Assembly (NCBI RefSeq): GCF_022811645.1
Contig: NZ_CP094534.1
Span: 4,402,001-4,466,000, forward strand
Direction of reading: 5' to 3'
From: Hymenobacter monticola
Lineage (GTDB): Bacteria; Bacteroidota; Bacteroidia; Cytophagales; Hymenobacteraceae
Length of the DNA: 64,000 bases
The notes under the pieces were generated by a model, which saw only the letters and a list, made by a program, of their open reading frames with translations, did no database searches and was not told the DNA's origin. This document shows positions 33,158 through 41,752 of the stretch, one piece after another. How positions within the stretch are numbered: position 1 is the first letter of the stretch; every line of letters starts with the position of its first letter. The position numbers were made by a program, and so were the translations under genes.

Positions 33158-33997
33158 TCACAATCCTGCTACCACGGCCTTTATCAGCGCCGTCAGGCGC
33201 GGCTCGGCGGCCGCCGCGGCGGCAAAAATATCGGCCAGCACCACGGGCTTGAGGTGGCCGGGCGCGCACAGGTCGGTGATGACCGACACGGCCAGCACCG
33301 GCAGGCTCAGCTGGCGGGCAGCAATGACTTCGGGCACCGTGCTCATGCCCACGGCGTCGGCCCCGATGAGGCGCAGGTAGCGGTACTCGGCCGGGGTTTC
33401 GAGCATGGGGCCGGGCACGCTTACGTACACGCCGCGGCGGGTGGTATCGGCCTGGCCCAGCGCCTGGGCGGCGGCTTCGGCGCGGCGGAGCAGGTCGGCG
33501 TCGTAGGGCGCAAACATGTCGGGGAAGCGCGGGCCCAGCTCGTCGAGGTTGGGGCCGATGAGTGGGTTGGTGGGCTGCAGGTTGATGTGGTCGTCGATGA
33601 GCATCAAATCGGCGATGCGGAAATCGGGGTTCAGCCCACCAGCCGCGTTGCTCACCAGCAGCCGGCTGATGCCCAGCAGCTTGAGCACCCGCACGGGCAT
33701 GGCCACCTGCTGCATCGTGTAGCCTTCGTAGTAGTGGAAGCGCCCTTGCAGCACGGCCACTTTTTTGCCGCCCATGCGCCCCAGCAGCAGGCGCCCGGCG
33801 TGGCTTTCCACGGTACTGAGCGGAAAATTCGGAATGTCGGCGTAGTTGATTTCGTACTCTACTTCGACCTCCCTGGCCAGCGCCCCCAGCCCGGTGCCGA
33901 GGATGATACCGGTTTCGGGCTGGAAGTTTTGGGAATTGGTTTTGATGTAGGCAGCGGCTTCGCGCAGCGCCTTTATAACGGGGTTAGCAGTGTTCAT
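33158..33997 (-). CDS. punA: Purine nucleoside phosphorylase (trimeric type)
   Basis: The 279-aa protein contains GIILGTGLGALA, the phosphate/base site VSNAAGGLNPDFRIADLMLIDDHINL-like run, GVYVSVPGPMLETPAEYRYL and GADAVGMSTVPEVIAARQ, the complete set for low-molecular-weight PNP that splits inosine and guanosine with phosphate. The ATG at 33995-33997 (MNTANPVIKALREAAAYI) gives the right N-terminus; an in-frame upstream extension of 25 residues has no family match. It is a salvage enzyme in the cytosol. The gene symbol is by family and may be labelled pnp or punA in relatives. Confidence 0.92.
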   Translation of the reverse strand: MNTANPVIKALREAAAYIKTNSQNFQPETGIILGTGLGALAREVEVEYEINYADIPNFPLSTVESHAGRLLLGRMGGKKVAVLQGRFHYYEGYTMQQVAMPVRVLKLLGISRLLVSNAAGGLNPDFRIADLMLIDDHINLQPTNPLIGPNLDELGPRFPDMFAPYDADLLRRAEAAAQALGQADTTRRGVYVSVPGPMLETPAEYRYLRLIGADAVGMSTVPEVIAARQLSLPVLAVSVITDLCAPGHLKPVVLADIFAAAAAAEPRLTALIKAVVAGL

Positions 33998-34222
33998 GGG
34001 GCAAAGCAACGGAATAAAAGCGTCTGCTTTCAGTTTGGCTTCTACCGAGCTGGTTGCACGGCCTTTACTCAAACACTTTGTGTGGCCCTTCCAGCCTGCT
34101 CTTAAAGGCCATATCCTTTTACCGCGGATGATAGTGAAAACAGGAATTATATAAAAAATGACATTACATTAGAGCGCTGAAAAAACCTTGGTGCGCGTTC
34201 TACGCCTTCGAGTTGGGTATTC

Positions 34223-34253
34223 TTGCGCAGCGCTTTAAATTGGCCTACTTTCC
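34223..34253 (+). promoter_or_regulatory. Possible promoter of the PKD lipoprotein gene
   Basis: TTG (34223-34225) is followed after 20 bp by TACTTTCC (34246-34253), a partial match to TAnnTTTG. The start ATG is 23 bp downstream. Confidence 0.3.
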
Positions 34254-34276
34254 ACCCCTCCACAGGCTTCCAACTT

Positions 34277-34978
34277 ATGAAATACGCCCCGCTGCTATTG
34301 CTCGTATTGGGCACGGCCTGCCAAAAAAAGACGGAAGATTCTCCGGCGCCCACGCCACCACCAGCCCGCTCGACGCCGCCAGCGGCCCGCTTTAGCGTAC
34401 CGGCTTCGATTGAATCAAACGTGTCCTTTCAGGTAACCAATCAGTCGACCGATGCCACCAGTTTCTTGTGGACCTGGGGCGACGGCACCACCTCCACGGG
34501 CACCTCGCCTTCCCACTCGTTCGATTGGTCTGGCAAACTCCGCATTCGGTTGGCGGCGTCCTCGGCTACTGCTACCGACACCACCAGCCAAATAATCCAG
34601 GTAAACCCCGGCGCAGCACCGGTTAGTGTCTTGTCGGCTGCACCGGGCCGCTACCGAGGCCGATTGTACCGGACGGTGTATACCAGCAGCAGTAGCAGTG
34701 GCACCACCACGTATCGGGACACCACGATGGCGCTGACGGTGCCGAGTCCCCGACAGGTTCACATTTTCAACAACAACTTTTCCTACATAGTGGGCAGCTT
34801 CGTGTCGCCCCAGCCCTGGGCGGGCCATGCCCCCCAACGGAGAAATGCGATGTTTTCCTCCCTTCGAAACTTCGTGCAACTGGAACCTTCAGGCGACAGC
34901 ATCTATGTCTACTTGTACTCCGGTGGGGTGGTCCGAGCCGATGCTATTTGGAAGTTCTACGGCGGGAAACAACCGTAA
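34277..34978 (+). CDS. PKD-domain lipoprotein
   Basis: The 233-aa product starts MKYAPLLLLVLGTACQKK, a lipoprotein signal with Cys15. A Pro-rich linker (TPPPARSTPPA) leads to a PKD-like domain (about 40-115: FQVTNQSTDATSFLWTWGDG, SPSHSFDWSGKLRIRL). A C-terminal region of about 100 residues follows with APGRYRGRLYRTVYT. PKD domains are often adhesive or structural. It is probably on the cell surface. The C-terminal domain family is unrecognised. Codon use is ordinary, and a strong terminator follows the stop. Confidence 0.78.
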   Translation: MKYAPLLLLVLGTACQKKTEDSPAPTPPPARSTPPAARFSVPASIESNVSFQVTNQSTDATSFLWTWGDGTTSTGTSPSHSFDWSGKLRIRLAASSATATDTTSQIIQVNPGAAPVSVLSAAPGRYRGRLYRTVYTSSSSSGTTTYRDTTMALTVPSPRQVHIFNNNFSYIVGSFVSPQPWAGHAPQRRNAMFSSLRNFVQLEPSGDSIYVYLYSGGVVRADAIWKFYGGKQP

Positions 34979-34987
34979 TCTACGCTT

Positions 34988-35041
34988 GCGGCGTGCAAAA
35001 AAAGGCTTACCCGAGTGGGTAAGCCTTTTTTTGCACGCCGC
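34988..35041. terminator. Long perfect hairpin terminator
   Basis: A perfect stem of about 25 bp (GCGGCGTGCAAAAAAAGG... with its complement) closes a GAGT loop; A and T runs are inside the stem so it can terminate in both directions. It separates the PKD lipoprotein gene from the convergent sppA. Confidence 0.9.
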
Positions 35042-35046
35042 GGCCC

Positions 35047-36822
35047 CTACTGAATGTCCAGCGTGTAGGGCAGGCGGGCTTGCACGCCGCGCATCTGCAT
35101 GAGTTGCTGGTACTGCGCGTAGGCCGGGTACAGCGGGCCAAGTTCGGCTTTCAGGGCGCGGGTTTTGGCCTCGTCGTCATCATCGCCGAGGCCGATGCGT
35201 GAAAACAGGCTTTCCAGGCTCGACTTCTGGCGGGGCAGGCGCTGCACGCGGTAGTCGTCGGCCTTGAGGTGGGCGCGGTTGGCGGCAATGTTGAGTGCGT
35301 CCTGGTAGTCACCCAGCACGTCCACAAGGCCGTTGCCTTTGGCTTCGAGGCCGCTCCAGACGCGGCCCGAGGCCAGGCGGCGCAGGCGTTCCACGGGCAT
35401 GCGGCGTCCCTGCGCGGCCTTGCTGGTGAAGTCGGCGTAGATGCGGTTTACTTCCGCTTGCAGGGTGCGCTTCTCAAATTCCGACAGCGGGCGGGTGATG
35501 GTGGGCAGGTCAGAGAACTTGCCGGTGGTCACGCGGTCCACGGTGATGCCGAGCTTGTCGGCCAGCAGCGGCTGGATGTTGGGCAGCACGCCAAACACGC
35601 CAATGGAACCCGTGATGGTGTTCGGATGGGCCACAATGGTGTCGCAGGCCATGGCAATGTAGTAGCCGCCGGACGCCGCCACGTCGCTCATGCTGGCGAT
35701 GATGGGCTTTACTTTTTTAGTGAGCAGGACTTCCCGGTAGATGATGTCGGAAGCCAGCGACGAGCCGCCCGGCGAGTTGATGCGCAGGACCACGGCCTTC
35801 ACCTTTTCGTCGAGGCGGGCCTTGCGGATGGCCTCGGCAAACTTGGTGCTGCCGATGTTGTCGTCGGAGCCGCGCCCGGTCACGATGTCGCCTTCGGCGT
35901 AGATGACGGCAATGCGGTTGCCGCTGGTTTTGCCTTCTTTTTCGTTGGCGTCTTTGTCGTCGGTGTAGTCGCTCAGGCTCACCAGGTTGGGCTTTTTGTC
36001 TTTGGCCAGGCCCAGCTTGCCCCGCATAAAGTCCTGCACTTCATCGAAGTAGCCGAGCTTGGTCACCATTTTCAGGCGCAGGGCGTCGTCGGCGTTGTGC
36101 ACCAGCATCGAGTCCGAAATCACCTTGAGGCGGGCGGGGGCGATGCCACGCGACTTGGCCACCTGCTCCACCATGTAGCCGTTGATGGAATTCAGGAACG
36201 ACACGGTCTGGTAGCGGGCCGAATCGGAGAAGCTTTCGCGGAAAAACGGCTCCACGGCGCTCTTGAACGAGCCCACCCGAAAGATGTATGGCTGAATGCC
36301 GGCCTTGTCGAACAGGCGCTTGTAGAACATCACCTCCGAGCTCAAGCCATTAAATTCGAGCGTGCCCTGCGGGTTAAGGTAGATTTGGTTGGCCACCGAG
36401 GCCAGGTAGAAGCTTTTCTCCGAGGCGATTTCGTGGTAGGCCACCACAAATTTGCCACTTTTCTTAAAGTCCACCAGCGCGTCGCGCACTTCCTCCAGCG
36501 AGGCCATGCCGCCCTGCACCAGGCCCAGGTTCAGCAAGATGCCCTTGATGTCGGAATCGGACTTGGCGCGGCGGATGGCGGCTTTCAGGTCGACGAGGCC
36601 CGTGGAGGAGTTGTTGCCGCCGAAGCCGAATTTATCGTCGCGGCCGCGCTCGGTCAGCGGCTCGGTCAGCTTGAGTTCGAGCACGGAGTTGGCGGCAACG
36701 TCCTTTTTGTCGCCGGCACTGGCCGCCGCCCCGATGATGCCCGCCAGAATCAGAAACCCAATGAAACTGAACGCAACCAGCCCCACAATGGTGGCCAGCA
36801 CAAATTTAAAGAATTGACGCAT
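35047..36822 (-). CDS. sppA: Signal peptide peptidase SppA, long (67K) form
   Basis: The 591-aa protein has an N-terminal membrane anchor (MRQFFKFVLATIVGLVAFSF...) and two tandem ClpP-like domains. The catalytic lysine is Lys187 in VGSFKSAVEPFFRE in the first domain, and the nucleophile is Ser385 in SDVAASGGYYIAMACD in the second, as in E. coli SppA (Lys209/Ser409). LRINSPGGSSLASDII is the substrate-binding strand. It degrades signal peptides left in the membrane after export and faces the periplasm. Length and organisation match the E. coli form. It follows the rarA gene on the same strand, with an inverted-repeat element between them. Confidence 0.93.
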   Translation of the reverse strand: MRQFFKFVLATIVGLVAFSFIGFLILAGIIGAAASAGDKKDVAANSVLELKLTEPLTERGRDDKFGFGGNNSSTGLVDLKAAIRRAKSDSDIKGILLNLGLVQGGMASLEEVRDALVDFKKSGKFVVAYHEIASEKSFYLASVANQIYLNPQGTLEFNGLSSEVMFYKRLFDKAGIQPYIFRVGSFKSAVEPFFRESFSDSARYQTVSFLNSINGYMVEQVAKSRGIAPARLKVISDSMLVHNADDALRLKMVTKLGYFDEVQDFMRGKLGLAKDKKPNLVSLSDYTDDKDANEKEGKTSGNRIAVIYAEGDIVTGRGSDDNIGSTKFAEAIRKARLDEKVKAVVLRINSPGGSSLASDIIYREVLLTKKVKPIIASMSDVAASGGYYIAMACDTIVAHPNTITGSIGVFGVLPNIQPLLADKLGITVDRVTTGKFSDLPTITRPLSEFEKRTLQAEVNRIYADFTSKAAQGRRMPVERLRRLASGRVWSGLEAKGNGLVDVLGDYQDALNIAANRAHLKADDYRVQRLPRQKSSLESLFSRIGLGDDDDEAKTRALKAELGPLYPAYAQYQQLMQMRGVQARLPYTLDIQ

Positions 36823-36824
36823 AA

Positions 36825-37019
36825 GACCACAGATTATGCAGATTTAACGGATAAGAACGGATTCAGGGATTCAATTCTGCACGATTGATTCCTATCCAAT
36901 GAGCGGGCAAGTTACGCGCTGATGTATCGTTTGGCTTTGCTACGCATTACATCTATTGCGAAATCTCACAGAGCTTCTGGAATCCGTTCTTATCCGTTAA
37001 ATCTGCATAATCTGCGGTC
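36825..37019. repeat. Long imperfect inverted repeat with about 115-bp spacer between sppA and rarA
   Basis: The left arm runs 36825-36864 (GACCACAGATTATGCAGATT...) and the right arm 36980-37019 is its near-perfect inverse (...CTGCATAATCTGCGGTC), each about 40 bp. The spacer is unrelated. The right arm overlaps the rarA stop codon at 37018-37020. Arm sequences with GATTTAACGGAT-like runs resemble repeats widespread in Bacteroidota, so this is probably a non-autonomous element rather than a regulatory structure. Confidence 0.75.
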
Positions 37020-38346
37020 AGTAGCCGTACTTCTCGCCCCACCAGCCGCGCAGCCGCTCCTGAATTTTGGCCTCGCTGGGGTTGAGGCCGGGCTCATAGA
37101 AGCGCTTGCCGCTCAGCGCATCGGGCAAAAACTCCTGCTCTTCGAAGTTGCCTTCGCCGTTGTGCGAGTAAGCGTATTCCTTGCCGTAACCGAGTTGCTT
37201 CATCAGGCGCGTGGGGGCGTTGCGCAGGGGCACCGGCACGGGGTACACGCCGTTGGCTTTCACCTCGGCCTGCGCCGCCCGAATGGCCATGTAAGCCGCG
37301 TTGCTCTTGGGCGAGGTGGCGAGGTAGATGACCGTCTGGGCCAAAATCAAATCCGACTCGGGCAGGCCGATGACGGTGCAGGCCTGGAAGCAGCTGGTGG
37401 CCAGCATCAGGGCATTGGGGTTGGCATTGCCGATGTCCTCACTGGCCAGGATGAGCATGCGGCGGGCAATGAACTTCACGTCTTCGCCGCCTTCCAGCAT
37501 CACGGCCAGGTAATAGAGCGCCGCGTTGGGGTCGGAGCCGCGCATGCTTTTGATGAAGGCTGAAATCACGTCGTAGTGCATTTCGCCGCCCTTATCGTAG
37601 CGCGCCAGCGGGCGCTGGGCCACCTGCTGCACCACGGCATCGGTGATTTCGATGACGCCTTTTTTGGTGGGCGGCGTGCTTTGCACCACAATTTCCAGGA
37701 GGTTGAGCAGCTTGCGGGCGTCGCCGCCGCTCAGGGCCAGCAGGGCCCGGTCTTCCTTCAGCACCACCTTCTTCTGCTTCAGTGCCTCGTCTTCGGCCAG
37801 GGCCTTGTCCACCAGCCCGCGCAGCGTTTCCGGGCTCAGCGCCTCCAGCACGTACACCTGGCAGCGCGAGAGCAAGGCCGGAATGACCTCAAACGAGGGA
37901 TTCTCGGTGGTGGCTCCAATCAGCGTCACGGTGCCGTGCTCCACCGCGCCCAGCAGCGCATCCTGCTGCGCCTTGCTGAAGCGGTGAATCTCATCTATAA
38001 ATAGCACCGTGCCGCGCTGCCGCTTCGCTTTCTCGATAACATCGCGCACGTCTTTCACGCCGGCATTGATGGCGCTGAGGGCCGAAAACGGGTGTTTCAG
38101 CTCGCTGGCCAGCAGGTGGGCCAGGGTGGTTTTGCCCACACCGGGCGGGCCCCACAGGATGAGACTGGGCAGGCGGCCGGCGTTGAGGTAGCGGCGCAGG
38201 ACGCCGGTTTCTCCCACAAGGTGCTGCTGGCCGGCGTAATCGGCCAAGCGGCGCGGGCGCTGGCGCTCGGCCAGGGGTGCGTCGGGCCCGGGCGCGGCCG
38301 GCGGGGTGAAGGCAGTGGGTTCGTCGTCGGGAAATAAAGAGGCCAT
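37018..38346 (-). CDS. rarA: Replication-associated recombination protein A (AAA ATPase RarA/MgsA)
   Basis: The 442-aa protein starts at the ATG at 38344-38346 (MASLFPDDEP). It has LADYAGQQHLVG, Walker A WGPPGVGKTTLA (about 65-76), Walker B TVLFIDEIHRF (about 108-118), sensor I GATTENPSF, an arginine finger region (LLSRCQVY), and the C-terminal MgsA domain (AALYYLAVMLEGGEDVKFIARRML). It works at stalled replication forks. An upstream in-frame ATG at 38478 would read straight through the REPIN at 38366-38461 and adds no conserved sequence, so the shorter start is correct. Confidence 0.95.
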   Translation of the reverse strand: MASLFPDDEPTAFTPPAAPGPDAPLAERQRPRRLADYAGQQHLVGETGVLRRYLNAGRLPSLILWGPPGVGKTTLAHLLASELKHPFSALSAINAGVKDVRDVIEKAKRQRGTVLFIDEIHRFSKAQQDALLGAVEHGTVTLIGATTENPSFEVIPALLSRCQVYVLEALSPETLRGLVDKALAEDEALKQKKVVLKEDRALLALSGGDARKLLNLLEIVVQSTPPTKKGVIEITDAVVQQVAQRPLARYDKGGEMHYDVISAFIKSMRGSDPNAALYYLAVMLEGGEDVKFIARRMLILASEDIGNANPNALMLATSCFQACTVIGLPESDLILAQTVIYLATSPKSNAAYMAIRAAQAEVKANGVYPVPVPLRNAPTRLMKQLGYGKEYAYSHNGEGNFEEQEFLPDALSGKRFYEPGLNPSEAKIQERLRGWWGEKYGY

Positions 38347-38365
38347 GGGAAGCGAAGCAGCGCAG

Positions 38366-38461
38366 AAGTAGCGCGAACTTTGTGGTTCGCGTTTTAGAAC
38401 GTTCGGCGCCGAATCGGGTTCTGACGGCGCGAAAACGCGAACCACAAAGTTCGCGCTACTT
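38366..38461. repeat. REPIN-like element, family B copy 1
   Basis: Two inverted units each read AAGTAGCGCGAACTTTGTGG, followed by TTCGCGTTTT, around a centre of about 35 bp. Within a unit CGCGAAC-TTTGTG-GTTCGCG is a perfect 7-bp mini-hairpin after GTAG. The element fills 96 of the 124 bp between the divergent rarA and EamA genes. Confidence 0.88.
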
Positions 38462-38470
38462 CCGGCTACT

Positions 38471-39400
38471 ATGTCCAATCAACTCCGCGTCCACGCGGCC
38501 CTTTTCCTGGTCACGCTCATTTACGCGGCCAATTATTCGCTTTCCAAGGATGTGATGCCCGTGTACATGACGCCGTTTGGCATCGTGACGCTGCGGGTAC
38601 TGGGGGCCTCCAGCTTCTTTGCGCTCATCAAATACTTCGTGGCCCCGCAGGATAAAATCACCGGTTGGGCCGACAACCGGCGGTCCATCCTCTGCGGCAT
38701 CTGCGGCATTGGGGTTAACCAGCTGCTGTTTTTTTCGGGGCTGAACCTGACCTCGCCCATCAGCGCCTCGCTGCTGCAAACCATCGCGCCCATCGTGGTG
38801 GTTATCGCCTCGGCCATCTTGCTGAGCGAGAAGATTACGCTGCCGCGAGTGCTGGGTATTGCGGTGGGCGCGGCCGGCGCGGCCACACTCATCCTCAGCC
38901 GCAACGCCCAGGCGGCCGTGTACCCGCACGCCACGCTGGGCAACCTGTTCATTCTGGCTAATGCCACCGTGTTCGGCCTCTACCTGGTGCTGGTGCAGCC
39001 GCTCATGCGTAAGTACCACGCCTTCACGGTGCTGGCGCGGGTGTTTCTGGTGGGCGCCATCATTGCGGTGCCCTTTGGCTGGCACGACGCCCTGACCGCC
39101 AACTATGCCAGCTTTCCACTAAAAATTTGGCTGGAAATCGGCTACATGGTGGTCTTTCTCACCATCTTGGCTTATTTGCTGAATAACTGGGCGTTGAAGT
39201 ATGCCTCCCCCGCCCTACTGGGCGTGTACATCTACCTGCAGCCGGTGCTGGCCGTGCTCATTGCCGTGGGCCTGGGCAAAGACCACCTCACCTGGGGCAA
39301 GGCCGGACAGGCAGCCCTCATCTTCCTGGGCGTGTGGCTGGTGAGCCAGAAACCCAAGGCAGCGCAGGTGCCGGCGGTGGCGGCTGTGCAGAATGAGTGA
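38471..39400 (+). CDS. EamA/DMT-family membrane transporter
   Basis: The 309-aa protein has ten transmembrane helices in two tandem EamA halves (about 5-145 and 155-300), with typical stretches NYSLSKDVMPVYMTPFGIVT and LLGVYIYLQPVLAVLIAVGLGKDHLTWGK. The first half ends in the loop LRNAQAAV-like basic patch. DMT transporters export small metabolites or amino acids; the substrate is not defined. The start ATG at 38471 lies 9 bp after the REPIN. Confidence 0.9.
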   Translation: MSNQLRVHAALFLVTLIYAANYSLSKDVMPVYMTPFGIVTLRVLGASSFFALIKYFVAPQDKITGWADNRRSILCGICGIGVNQLLFFSGLNLTSPISASLLQTIAPIVVVIASAILLSEKITLPRVLGIAVGAAGAATLILSRNAQAAVYPHATLGNLFILANATVFGLYLVLVQPLMRKYHAFTVLARVFLVGAIIAVPFGWHDALTANYASFPLKIWLEIGYMVVFLTILAYLLNNWALKYASPALLGVYIYLQPVLAVLIAVGLGKDHLTWGKAGQAALIFLGVWLVSQKPKAAQVPAVAAVQNE

Positions 39401-39446
39401 CCTTGGCATCCATCTGGTGTCAGCCATTTACTTTTCCCAAAACGCA

Positions 39447-40070
39447 ATGAAACCCATTTTCTTTTTCTACCTCGTGCTCTTGCTGTTTAAACAGGAGGCC
39501 TTTGGGCAAGGTGCAAAGCCGGACAAATTCTACGTTTTTGTGGGCGAGAAAATCGAAGTCAAAGAGTTTCAGGTGGAAGCGAAACCCGGGACAATTATCA
39601 TGAATCAGGGCTTTAAGGCCAAATACAAGGTGCTGAAGAACCTGTACGGCAATTTTTCTAAAGACACGATTGAATTTGACGCCTACGACCATTACGGGTT
39701 TCCTGGCTTTGCAAATTACTCCCACGTCCTGCTGTACGTTTCCGAATACAATGGACGACTATACCACGAGAAGTATCAATTCTCACCGGTTTATAAAACA
39801 GGCAACAACCGTTGGGCAGGCCCCTATGCCAAAATCGATTACGAACACCCTTACGCCAAGTCCACAACGTTAAAGCCTGAAAAGATTTCCTTTCCTGCCG
39901 AAGCCGCCGTTGATATCTCGAAATATTCGCCGGAGCGTATTCCAGAGTTATTTCCCCAGCCTTATTATACCGTGGGCAATGGTCGGGCAATGCCTTTGAT
40001 GGGGAACTACATCGAAGAAATGTTTCAGCTGAAAAAAGAAGGAATTCTAAAAGCCCGGGGTATTTTCTGA
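39447..40070 (+). CDS. Secreted hypothetical protein, AT-richer than neighbours
   Basis: The 207-aa product starts MKPIFFFYLVLLLFKQEAFG, a signal peptide with likely cleavage near FGQG. The mature chain begins AKPDKFYVFVGEKIEVKEF and includes YAKSTTLKPEKISFPAEAAV. No family is recognised; one-domain beta-rich. Its base composition is lower in GC than the flanking transporter and lpd, hinting at later acquisition or low expression. It ends at a perfect terminator shared with the convergent lpd. An alternative start at 39393 overlaps the transporter stop and lacks a signal peptide. Confidence 0.65.
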   Translation: MKPIFFFYLVLLLFKQEAFGQGAKPDKFYVFVGEKIEVKEFQVEAKPGTIIMNQGFKAKYKVLKNLYGNFSKDTIEFDAYDHYGFPGFANYSHVLLYVSEYNGRLYHEKYQFSPVYKTGNNRWAGPYAKIDYEHPYAKSTTLKPEKISFPAEAAVDISKYSPERIPELFPQPYYTVGNGRAMPLMGNYIEEMFQLKKEGILKARGIF

Positions 40071-40075
40071 TAACT

Positions 40076-40125
40076 GGCCCCAACAAAAAAGCCCCTGCCG
40101 AAGCAGGGGCTTTTTTGTTGGGGCC
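40076..40125. terminator. Perfect bidirectional terminator
   Basis: GGCCCCAACAAAAAAGCC... pairs perfectly with ...GGCTTTTTTGTTGGGGCC around a CGAA tetraloop, about 23 bp of stem. It terminates the hypothetical gene and the convergent lpd. Confidence 0.92.
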
Positions 40126-40134
40126 GGAATCAAC

Positions 40135-41529
40135 TTAAAGGTGAATCACCTCGCCATAAGCTGCTGCAGCCGCCTCCATGATGGCTTCGCTCATGGTGGG
40201 GTGCGGGTGCACGGCCTTGATGATTTCCATGCCGGTGGTTTCGAGCTTGCGGGCGACCACTACCTCGGCAATCATCTCGGTCACGTTCATGCCAATCATG
40301 TGGGCACCGAGCCACTCGCCGTATTTCTTGTCGAAGATGACTTTCACGAAGCCGTCTTTGGCGCCGGCGGCGCTGGCTTTGCCCGAGGCCGAGAAGGGGA
40401 ATTTGCCCACCAGCACGTCATAGCCTTTTTCCTTGGCTTCGGCTTCGGTGTAGCCCACGCTGGCGATTTCGGGCGAGGCGTAGGTGCAGCCGGGGATGTT
40501 CTGGTAGTTGAGCGGCTCGGGGTGGTGGCCGGCAATTTTCTCCACGCAGATGATGCCTTCGGCCGAGGCCACGTGGGCCAGCGCGGGGCCGGGCACGATG
40601 TCGCCGATGGCGTAGATGCCGGGCACGTTGGTCTGGTAGAAGTCGTCCACAATCACGCGGCCGCGCTCCACTTTGATGCCCAGCTCTTCGAGGCCAATGT
40701 TTTCGAGGTTGGTGACCACGCCGGCGGCGCTCAGCACCACGTCGCAGTCAATCTGCTGCTCGCCTTTGGCGGTTTTGATGGTCACTTTGCAGCCTTCGCC
40801 GGCGGTGTCCACCTTGGTTACTTCGGCGCTAGTGAGCACGTTCACGCCGATTTTGCGGAACGACTTCTCCATCTGGCGCGACACTTCCTCGTCCTCCACC
40901 GGCACGATGCGGGGCAGGTACTCCACCACCGTCACTTCGGAGCCCATGGTGCGGTAGAAGTAGGCAAACTCGACGCCGATGGCGCCCGAGCCCACCACCA
41001 CGAGCCGCTTGGGCAGTTGCTCCATGGCCATGGCCTTGCGGTAGCCGATGATTTTCTGGTTGTCGATGGGCAGGGCGGGCAACTCGCGGGCGCGGGCGCC
41101 GGTGGCCAGGATGATGCTCTTGGCTTCCACTGTTTCCTTGCTGCCGTCGGCTTTGGTCACTTCCACTTTGCCGGGGGCCAGCACTTTGCCGGTGCCCATG
41201 ATGGCTTCAATCTTGTTCTTTTTGAACAGGAAGTTGATGCCTTTGCTCATGCCTTCGGCCACGCCGCGGCTGCGCTTGATGACGGCACCAAAGTCGTAGC
41301 CAACCCCATCGGCCTTCAGGCCGTAATCGGCGGCGTGGTTGAGGTATTCGAACACTTGCGCGCTCTTGAGCAGCGCTTTGGTGGGAATGCAGCCCCAGTT
41401 GAGGCAGATGCCGCCCAGCGACTCGCGCTCGATGACGCCCACTTTCAACCCCAACTGCGACGCCCGGATGGCGGCTACGTACCCCCCGGGGCCGCTGCCG
41501 ACCACCACCAAATCAAATTGCAATGCCAT
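40135..41529 (-). CDS. lpdA: Dihydrolipoyl dehydrogenase (E3)
   Basis: The 464-aa flavoprotein starts MALQFDLVVVGSGPGGYVAA (FAD site), followed by the redox disulfide GGICLNWGCIPTKALL (Cys42, Cys47), NAD-binding VVVGSGAIGVEFAYFYR (about 180-195) and the C-terminal AVHPHPTMSEAIMEA with the catalytic His/Glu pair. It reoxidises lipoyl groups of pyruvate, 2-oxoglutarate and branched-chain dehydrogenase complexes. The length is standard. It is transcribed alone; a -7-like TATCTTTG lies 63 bp upstream. Confidence 0.96.
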   Translation of the reverse strand: MALQFDLVVVGSGPGGYVAAIRASQLGLKVGVIERESLGGICLNWGCIPTKALLKSAQVFEYLNHAADYGLKADGVGYDFGAVIKRSRGVAEGMSKGINFLFKKNKIEAIMGTGKVLAPGKVEVTKADGSKETVEAKSIILATGARARELPALPIDNQKIIGYRKAMAMEQLPKRLVVVGSGAIGVEFAYFYRTMGSEVTVVEYLPRIVPVEDEEVSRQMEKSFRKIGVNVLTSAEVTKVDTAGEGCKVTIKTAKGEQQIDCDVVLSAAGVVTNLENIGLEELGIKVERGRVIVDDFYQTNVPGIYAIGDIVPGPALAHVASAEGIICVEKIAGHHPEPLNYQNIPGCTYASPEIASVGYTEAEAKEKGYDVLVGKFPFSASGKASAAGAKDGFVKVIFDKKYGEWLGAHMIGMNVTEMIAEVVVARKLETTGMEIIKAVHPHPTMSEAIMEAAAAAYGEVIHL

Positions 41530-41591
41530 AAAATGCTCGGAAAGAAAAATTTACATCGGGTCCGGCGGGTGGACCCATCCCGTTAGGGAAG

Positions 41592-41599
41592 CAAAGATA
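41592..41599 (-). promoter_or_regulatory. -7-like element for lpdA
   Basis: On the minus strand TATCTTTG is an exact TAnnTTTG match, leaving a leader of about 55-60 nt before the ATG at 41529. A TTG at the -33 position is absent. Confidence 0.35.
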
Positions 41600-41752
41600 G
41601 CCGCGCCTTCGCACCGCACGGCTATCCAGGCCCTACCTCGTTATATTGCCTGTACTATTTTGGCCCGATGCGTGCTAGCAGCCAATCTTGTCACTCTTCC
41701 GTATAAGCCCCCGGCTGCGGTTTAGCTGCTCCGCGCCTTACTTTTTGACCTT

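Noticed and set aside
35269..36888. Open frame of 539 codons on the plus strand
   Set aside because: It mirrors sppA in antisense, and sppA has the catalytic Lys and Ser. No domain evidence exists for the shadow.
40141..41586. Open frame of 481 codons on the plus strand
   Set aside because: It is the His/Ala-rich antisense of lpdA; the forward gene has FAD, redox disulfide and NAD motifs.
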